Notes under the pieces: model-generated
The model's database searches: none
What the model was told of the DNA's origin: nothing
Seen by the model: the letters and a program-made list of their open reading frames with translations, nothing else
Position numbers and translations under genes: made by a program
NCBI RefSeq assembly: GCF_002163715.1
Contig: NZ_CP015698.1
Coordinates: 3,264,201 to 3,328,200 of the forward strand
Reading direction: 5' to 3'
DNA length: 64,000 nucleotides
Source: Curvibacter sp. AEP1-3
GTDB lineage: Bacteria > Pseudomonadota > Gammaproteobacteria > Burkholderiales > Burkholderiaceae_C
Shown: piece by piece, positions 59,436 through 64,000 of the stretch
Layout: every line of letters starts with the position of its first letter
Numbering within the stretch: position 1 is the stretch's first letter

Positions 59436-61859
59436 ATGTCCCGCTTCCAAGTCCGTAAAGTCGCTGTGCTCGGTGCCGGCGTCATGGGTGCGCAAATTGC
59501 GGCCCATCTCGTCAACGTCAAAGTGCCGGTGGTGCTGTTTGACCTGCCGGCCAAAGAAGGCCCCAAGAATGGCATCGTCACCCGTGCCATTGAGAACCTC
59601 AAGAAGCTCAAGCCCGCCCCTCTGGGCGTGGTGGATGATGCTGCTCTGATCGGTCAGGCCAACTATGAAGAACACCTCGAACAGCTGCGCGACTGCGACC
59701 TCATCATCGAGGCCATCGCAGAGCGCATGGACTGGAAGCTGGACCTCTACAAAAAGATCGCGCCCTTCATCGGTCCCAACACGATTGTTGCGTCCAACAC
59801 GTCCGGCCTGTCGATCACCAAACTGTCGGAAGCGCTGCCTGAAGAAATCAAGCCCCGCTTCTGCGGTATTCACTTCTTCAACCCGCCCCGCTACATGGCG
59901 CTGGTGGAGTTGATCAACACCCCCACCACAGAAGCCCACTACCTCGATGCGCTCGAAGGCTTCGTGACCAGCACCCTGGGCAAGGGCGTGGTGCGTGCCA
60001 AGGACTCCCCCAACTTCATCGCCAACCGTGTCGGTATCGCCGGCATGTTGGCCACCATGAAGGAAGTGGAAAACTTCGGCCTCACCTACGACGTGGTCGA
60101 TGACCTTACCGGCAAGAAGCTGGGTCGCGCATCCTCCGGCACGTTCCGCACTGCGGACGTGGTCGGCCTGGACACCATGGCCCACGTGATCAAGACGCTG
60201 CAGGACACGCTCAGCATCGAAACTGATCCCTTCTACGAGAGCTTTGCCACCCCCGTGGTGCTGAAGACCCTGTTGGAGATGGGCAACCTGGGCCAGAAGT
60301 CCAAAGCCGGCTTCTTCAAGAAAGTCGGCCGCGATGTGCTGCGCTTCGATGGAGAAAGCAAGGAATACGTGGCCGGCGGCGAAAAGGCCGACGAGGTCTA
60401 CGCCCGCATGCTCAAGAAGCCAGCTGCCGAGCGCCTGAAGCTCTTGCGCAACTCTGAGGGCAAGCAGGGTCAGTTCCTGTGGGCCATCCTGCGCAACAGC
60501 TTCCACTACGCTGCCATTCACCTGGCGTCCATCGCCGACAACGCCCGCGATGTGGACTTCTGCATGCGCTGGGGCTTCGGCATGAAGCAAGGTCCGTTCG
60601 AGCTCTGGCAAGAGGCCGGTTGGCTCGAAGTGGCCAAGATGGTTCAAGAAGATATAGCCGCCGGCAAGGCCCTGTGCAAAGCGCCTCTGCCCGAGTGGGT
60701 GTTCAAAGGCCCCGTGGCTGACGCCGGTGGTGTGCACACCGCTGCAGGCTCCTGGAACCCCACCACAGGCACCTTTGTGCCGGTGCGCAAGCTGCCTGTG
60801 TACGAGCGCCAGCACTTTCCCGAGAGCGTGCTGGGTTCCAATGCGCCCAAGGCTGAGACCGCTGGCAAGACTGTGTTTGAAGACGAGTCCATCCGCCTGT
60901 GGACGCTGGACACGGACCAGGATGGCCCCTCCGGTAGCCGAGTGCTGATTGCCAGCATCAAGACCAAGATGCACGCTATCGGTGGCGGTGTGATCGAAGG
61001 CCTGCTGCAAGCCCAGGAGCTCGCCGAAAAGGAATACCAAGGCTTGGTGATCTGGTCGCCGGACGAGATGTTCTCTGCCGGCGCCGACCTGCAAGGCATG
61101 ATGCCCGCCTTCATGATCGGTGGCGCCAAAGCCATCGAGGGCGCAGAAGCCGAGCTGCAAAACGCCATGCTCAAGCTGCGCTACTCCAACGTGCCCGTCA
61201 TTTCCGCCATTCGCGGTTTGGCGCTGGGCGGTGGTTGCGAGCTGGCCATCTACTCCAGCAAGCGCGTGGCGGCGATGGAAAGCTACATCGGCCTGGTGGA
61301 AGTCGGCGTGGGCCTGGTGCCCGGTGCCGGCGGCTTGACCTACATCGCGCGCCGTGCTGCAGAGAACATGGCACTGTCCACCTCCAAGGACGTGCTGCCT
61401 TTCCTGACCGAAGGCTTCACCGCTGCGGCTATGGCCAAGGTAGGCACCAGCGCGCTCGAAAGCCGCAAGCTGGGTTACCTGCTGGACAGCGATGTGGTCG
61501 TGGCGCACAAAGACGAGCTCTTGTTTGTGGCCATCAACGAGGCCAAGGCTTTGTACACCTCCGGCTACCGTGCACCGCACAAGCGCAGCTTCCCCGTGGC
61601 CGGTCGCAGTGGCATTGCCACCATCCGTGCCCAGCTGGTCAACATGCGCGACGGTGGTTTCATCAGCGCGCACGATTTCCACATCGGCTTGCTGATTGCA
61701 GAGGTGGTGTGTGGTGGCCAAGTGGATGCCGGCACCCTGGTTACGGAGGAATACCTCATGGCCATGGAACGCAAGGCTTTCTGCAGCCTGCTGACCCACC
61801 CCAAGACGCAAGAACGCATCATGGGCATGATGTCCACCGGCAAGCCGGTGCGTAACTGA
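59436..61859 (+). CDS. 3-hydroxyacyl-CoA dehydrogenase / enoyl-CoA hydratase fusion (FadN type)
   Basis: This 807-residue bifunctional protein covers the hydratase and NAD-dependent dehydrogenase steps of beta-oxidation. The order is dehydrogenase first (GAGVMGAQIAAHL near residues 8-20, and HFFNPPRYM near 146), then the crotonase-fold hydratase from about residue 490 (SAGADLQGMMP near 548 and RGLALGGGCELAI near 593). This order matches FadN rather than FadB/FadJ. A CAGGA site precedes ATG 59436. The thiolase and hotdog genes follow directly. Confidence 0.93.
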   Translation: MSRFQVRKVAVLGAGVMGAQIAAHLVNVKVPVVLFDLPAKEGPKNGIVTRAIENLKKLKPAPLGVVDDAALIGQANYEEHLEQLRDCDLIIEAIAERMDWKLDLYKKIAPFIGPNTIVASNTSGLSITKLSEALPEEIKPRFCGIHFFNPPRYMALVELINTPTTEAHYLDALEGFVTSTLGKGVVRAKDSPNFIANRVGIAGMLATMKEVENFGLTYDVVDDLTGKKLGRASSGTFRTADVVGLDTMAHVIKTLQDTLSIETDPFYESFATPVVLKTLLEMGNLGQKSKAGFFKKVGRDVLRFDGESKEYVAGGEKADEVYARMLKKPAAERLKLLRNSEGKQGQFLWAILRNSFHYAAIHLASIADNARDVDFCMRWGFGMKQGPFELWQEAGWLEVAKMVQEDIAAGKALCKAPLPEWVFKGPVADAGGVHTAAGSWNPTTGTFVPVRKLPVYERQHFPESVLGSNAPKAETAGKTVFEDESIRLWTLDTDQDGPSGSRVLIASIKTKMHAIGGGVIEGLLQAQELAEKEYQGLVIWSPDEMFSAGADLQGMMPAFMIGGAKAIEGAEAELQNAMLKLRYSNVPVISAIRGLALGGGCELAIYSSKRVAAMESYIGLVEVGVGLVPGAGGLTYIARRAAENMALSTSKDVLPFLTEGFTAAAMAKVGTSALESRKLGYLLDSDVVVAHKDELLFVAINEAKALYTSGYRAPHKRSFPVAGRSGIATIRAQLVNMRDGGFISAHDFHIGLLIAEVVCGGQVDAGTLVTEEYLMAMERKAFCSLLTHPKTQERIMGMMSTGKPVRN

Positions 61860-61867
61860 TTGGCGCC

Positions 61868-62389
61868 ATGACTACGCTCGCTGCCCACGCATCGACTGCC
61901 CGGCCCAACCGCTTGGCACGTTCGGTCGCCAAGCTGGACCGCGTGCCTGCGGCCCTGCGCCCCTGGCTGCGCAACAAGGTCATGGGCCGAGCAGTGCCTT
62001 TCACCGGCACCGCAGGTCTGGACTTTGCGCACATGGCGCCTGAACGTGTGGAGATTGCCGTGGCCAATGTGCGCCGCGTGCAAAACCACATTCAGGGTGT
62101 GCATGCCGCTGCCATGGCGCTGCTGGCCGAAACGGCCACCGGCATGGTCGTGGGCATGAATGTGCGGGACGACTGCCTGCCCCTGGCCAAGAGCATGCGC
62201 ATCGACTTCAAACGACGTGCCCAGGGCGCCATGCGCGCAGTGGCCACCTTGTCGGATGCGCAGCGCCAGCTCATGCAGCAAAGCGACAAGGGCGAGGTCA
62301 GCGTGCCGGTGCTGGTCAGCGACGAATCGGGCGAACAGCCCATTCAATGTGAATTCATCTGGGCGTGGATACCCACCCCGAAAAAATAA
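61868..62389 (+). CDS. DUF4442 hotdog-fold protein (putative thioesterase)
   Basis: The 173-residue protein has the DUF4442 pattern of hotdog-like proteins: PWLRNKVMGRAVPFTGTAGLDF, then VRRVQNHIQGVHAAAMALLAETATGMVVGMNV near residue 75, containing the HxGxxAA-like hotdog helix. Such proteins are assumed to be acyl-CoA thioesterases, but activity has not been shown for most. It lies 8 bp after the FadN-type gene and 12 bp before the thiolase gene. A role in releasing blocked acyl-CoA during beta-oxidation is a guess. Confidence 0.82.
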   Translation: MTTLAAHASTARPNRLARSVAKLDRVPAALRPWLRNKVMGRAVPFTGTAGLDFAHMAPERVEIAVANVRRVQNHIQGVHAAAMALLAETATGMVVGMNVRDDCLPLAKSMRIDFKRRAQGAMRAVATLSDAQRQLMQQSDKGEVSVPVLVSDESGEQPIQCEFIWAWIPTPKK

Positions 62390-62401
62390 AGGAGTTTCCT
62401 C

Positions 62402-63595
62402 ATGAAACAAGTCCAAGACGCTTACATCGTTGCCGCCACGCGCACGCCCATCGGGCGTTCCGGCCGCGGCTATTTCCGTAACACCCGCCCTGACGAGTTG
62501 CTGGTGTCTGCCCTGCGCAGCGCCATGTTGCAAGTCCCCACCTTGGACCCCAAGGCGATTGAAGACGCCATCATCGGCTGCTCTTTCCCCGAGGGCGAGC
62601 AGGGCATGAACATGGCCCGCGTGGCCGTGGGCTTGGCTTTTGACCACCCCGTGGGCGGCATCACCGTCAACCGCTTCTGCGCGTCCGGCATTTCTGCCAT
62701 TCAGATGGCGGCAGACCGCATCCGTGTGGGCGAGGCCGATGTGCTGATCGCCGGCGGTGCCGAGTCCATGAGCATGGTGCCCATGGGTGGCGGCAAGCCC
62801 TCGTTCAATCCCGAAGTGTTTGCCCGCGACGAGAACGTCGGCATCGCCTACGGCATGGGTCTGACCGCAGAAAAGGTCGCCCAGCAGTGGAAGGTGACAC
62901 GCGAAATGCAAGACGCCTTCGCCCTTGAATCCCACCTGCGCGCCATCAAGGCCCAGCAAGCCGGCGAGTTCACCGACGAGATCACGCCCATCGATGTGAT
63001 CGAGCGCACTCCCAACCTGGCAACCGGCGAAGTGTCCACCCGCACCCGCACCGTGAACCTCGACGAAGGCCCACGCCCAGACACCTCCATCGAAGGCCTG
63101 GCCAAGCTCAAGCCTGTGTTCGCTGCCCGCGGCAGCGTGACTGCCGGCAACAGCTCCCAGACCAGCGATGGCGCAGGCGCTTTGATTCTGGCCAGCGAGA
63201 AAGCCGTCAAGCAGTTCGGCCTGACCCCCTTGGCCCGTTTTGTGAGCTTTGCAGCGCGCGGCGTGCCGCCTGAAATCATGGGCATCGGCCCGATCGAAGC
63301 CATCCCTGCTGCCTTGCGTTACGCCGGTTTGCAGCACTCTGACATCGACTGGTTCGAGCTGAACGAAGCCTTTGCCGCCCAGTCGCTGGCTGTGATTAAC
63401 ACCCTGGGTCTGGATCCGTCCAAGGTCAACCCCATGGGTGGCGCGATTGCGCTGGGTCACCCGCTGGGCGCTACCGGTGCCATCCGTGCGGCCACGGTGG
63501 TGCACGCGCTGCGCCGCCACAACCTGAAGTACGGCATGGTCACCATGTGCGTAGGAACCGGGCAGGGCGCTGCCGGCATCTTTGAACGCGTGTAA
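62402..63595 (+). CDS. fadA: Acetyl-CoA C-acyltransferase (3-ketoacyl-CoA thiolase)
   Basis: The 397-residue thiolase cleaves 3-ketoacyl-CoA in the last step of beta-oxidation. The nucleophile Cys93 is in NRFCASGISAI, the C-terminal GGAIALGHPLGATG and CVGTGQGAAGIFE motifs carry the catalytic His and second Cys. An AGGAG site precedes ATG 62402. A hairpin terminator lies 14 bp after the stop and ends the operon. Confidence 0.93.
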   Translation: MKQVQDAYIVAATRTPIGRSGRGYFRNTRPDELLVSALRSAMLQVPTLDPKAIEDAIIGCSFPEGEQGMNMARVAVGLAFDHPVGGITVNRFCASGISAIQMAADRIRVGEADVLIAGGAESMSMVPMGGGKPSFNPEVFARDENVGIAYGMGLTAEKVAQQWKVTREMQDAFALESHLRAIKAQQAGEFTDEITPIDVIERTPNLATGEVSTRTRTVNLDEGPRPDTSIEGLAKLKPVFAARGSVTAGNSSQTSDGAGALILASEKAVKQFGLTPLARFVSFAARGVPPEIMGIGPIEAIPAALRYAGLQHSDIDWFELNEAFAAQSLAVINTLGLDPSKVNPMGGAIALGHPLGATGAIRAATVVHALRRHNLKYGMVTMCVGTGQGAAGIFERV

Positions 63596-63608
63596 GGCGC
63601 GTCACACC

Positions 63609-63633
63609 AAGGCCACCTTCGGGTGGCCTTTTG
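63609..63633 (+). terminator. Terminator of the beta-oxidation operon
   Basis: A perfect 9-bp stem (63609-63617 and 63622-63630) closes on a TTCG tetraloop and runs into a short T-tract. It separates the thiolase gene from the thioesterase gene at 63675. Confidence 0.8.
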
Positions 63634-63674
63634 CATGGGGCTGTATGCTCCGCAGCCATCTGGAGATCGCTTGA

Positions 63675-64000
63675 ATGAGTACCCACGTTTTTGATGAAGC
63701 CATTGCGCTGCAGGCGCAGCCGGATGGCAGCTGGACAGGCCACACCCACCCGGCCTATGCCAATATGGTGGGGCCGTTTGGCGGCATCACTGCGGCTCAA
63801 GCCCTGAACGGAGTGCTGCAGCACCCGGAGCGATTGGGCGACCCGGTGTCGCTGACGGTGAATTTTTGCGCGGCGCTGGCCGACGGCCCCTTCACCGTCA
63901 TGGCGCGTGCGGCGCGCACCAACCGGTCGACCCAGCACTGGACCATCGAGATCCAGCAGGGGGATGCGATTGTCATGACCGGCACAGCGGTGACCGCTGT
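63675..64000 (+). CDS. Acyl-CoA thioesterase-like protein (hotdog fold), 5' part
   Basis: The frame opens at ATG 63675 and is still open at the right edge, giving 108 visible residues. The sequence STHVFDEAIALQAQPDGSWTG followed by the MVGPFGGITAAQALNGVL block is typical of the N-terminal hotdog of TesB/acyl-CoA thioesterase II-like families, in which the GGxxAAQ helix binds the acyl group. A GGAGA site lies a few bases upstream. It follows the beta-oxidation operon but has its own start beyond a terminator. Substrate and full length are not visible. Confidence 0.85.
   Translation, partial: MSTHVFDEAIALQAQPDGSWTGHTHPAYANMVGPFGGITAAQALNGVLQHPERLGDPVSLTVNFCAALADGPFTVMARAARTNRSTQHWTIEIQQGDAIVMTGTAVTA

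Noticed and set aside
59424..61811. 795-codon minus-strand frame opposite the FadN-type gene, and similar frames at 57125-58732 and 61565-63520
   Set aside because: Long because stop codons are rare in this high-GC antisense frame; the sense-strand enzymes are clear.
1..64000. CRISPR array, tRNA, rRNA, insertion sequence or prophage
   Set aside because: Looked for along the window; no regular short-spaced repeats, no cloverleaf-like or rRNA-like sequence recognised, no transposase or integrase gene. A tRNA search program would be needed to exclude tRNAs fully.

Overview
The window looks like chromosomal DNA of a betaproteobacterium of the Comamonadaceae, probably close to Rhodoferax or a relative. 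This is an inference from gene content: a Bug-type TctC binding protein, DUF3297, DUF1840, a PHA granule-region protein, argB followed closely by slmA, and high-GC coding sequence. I see no rRNA, tRNA, CRISPR array, transposase or integrase.

Layout. 0-3 kb: the end of a slipin/band-7 gene, then rtcB and rtcA, an RNA-repair operon. 3-12.4 kb: a periplasmic binding protein, htpG with a recognisable heat-shock promoter, a TfoX C-terminal-domain protein, a lipase-like hydrolase, an RluF-type pseudouridine synthase, a membrane-anchored retropepsin-like protease, DUF3297, a PAS-GGDEF-EAL protein and a Crp/Fnr regulator. 12.6-21.1 kb: a complete branched-chain-type (Liv) ABC transporter flanked by two acyl/aryl-CoA ligases, which looks like uptake and CoA activation of an organic acid. 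21.3-22.3 kb: an orphan Bug binding protein.

22.3-30.7 kb is a storage-lipid region. It holds a DUF1840 protein, a PHA granule-region protein, an acyl-CoA-binding protein, a wax ester synthase/DGAT, a TPR-like protein, a TetR regulator, a patatin-like lipase, a PhaF-type phasin with a histone-like tail, and a two-domain fatty acyl-CoA reductase of the Marinobacter type. Reductase plus WS/DGAT would be enough to turn acyl-CoA into wax ester.

30.8-52.4 kb is a surface-glycan locus. It opens with an EPS-type MarR regulator and a four-gene WbpA/B/D/E set for UDP-2,3-diacetamido-2,3-dideoxy-glucuronic acid. A Wzx flippase, glycosyltransferases and three methyltransferase-like genes follow in visibly more AT-rich DNA. 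After a 0.54 kb non-coding gap comes a tightly coupled run: aminotransferase, a thiamine-diphosphate E1 alpha/beta pair, a composite glutaminase/sugar-amidotransferase, a glycosyltransferase, a PglC-type initiating transferase, a PglD-type acetyltransferase and a PglE-type aminotransferase. An H-NS-family gene and a WbpM/PglF-type dehydratase close the locus. PglF, E, D and C functions together suggest N,N'-diacetylbacillosamine as the first sugar. No Wzy polymerase or export machinery is visible.

52.5-56.3 kb: argB, a TctD/TctE-type two-component system, and slmA. 56.4-64 kb: a TetR regulator with a near-perfect palindrome before its start, then a beta-oxidation operon (acyl-CoA dehydrogenase, DUF2147 protein, FadN-type HAD/ECH fusion, DUF4442 hotdog protein, thiolase) and the start of a thioesterase gene that runs off the window.

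A family of about 55-65 bp interspersed repeats occurs at five intergenic positions. Long open frames opposite htpG, the GGDEF/EAL gene, the acyl-CoA synthetase and the beta-oxidation genes are high-GC shadows and were left out.
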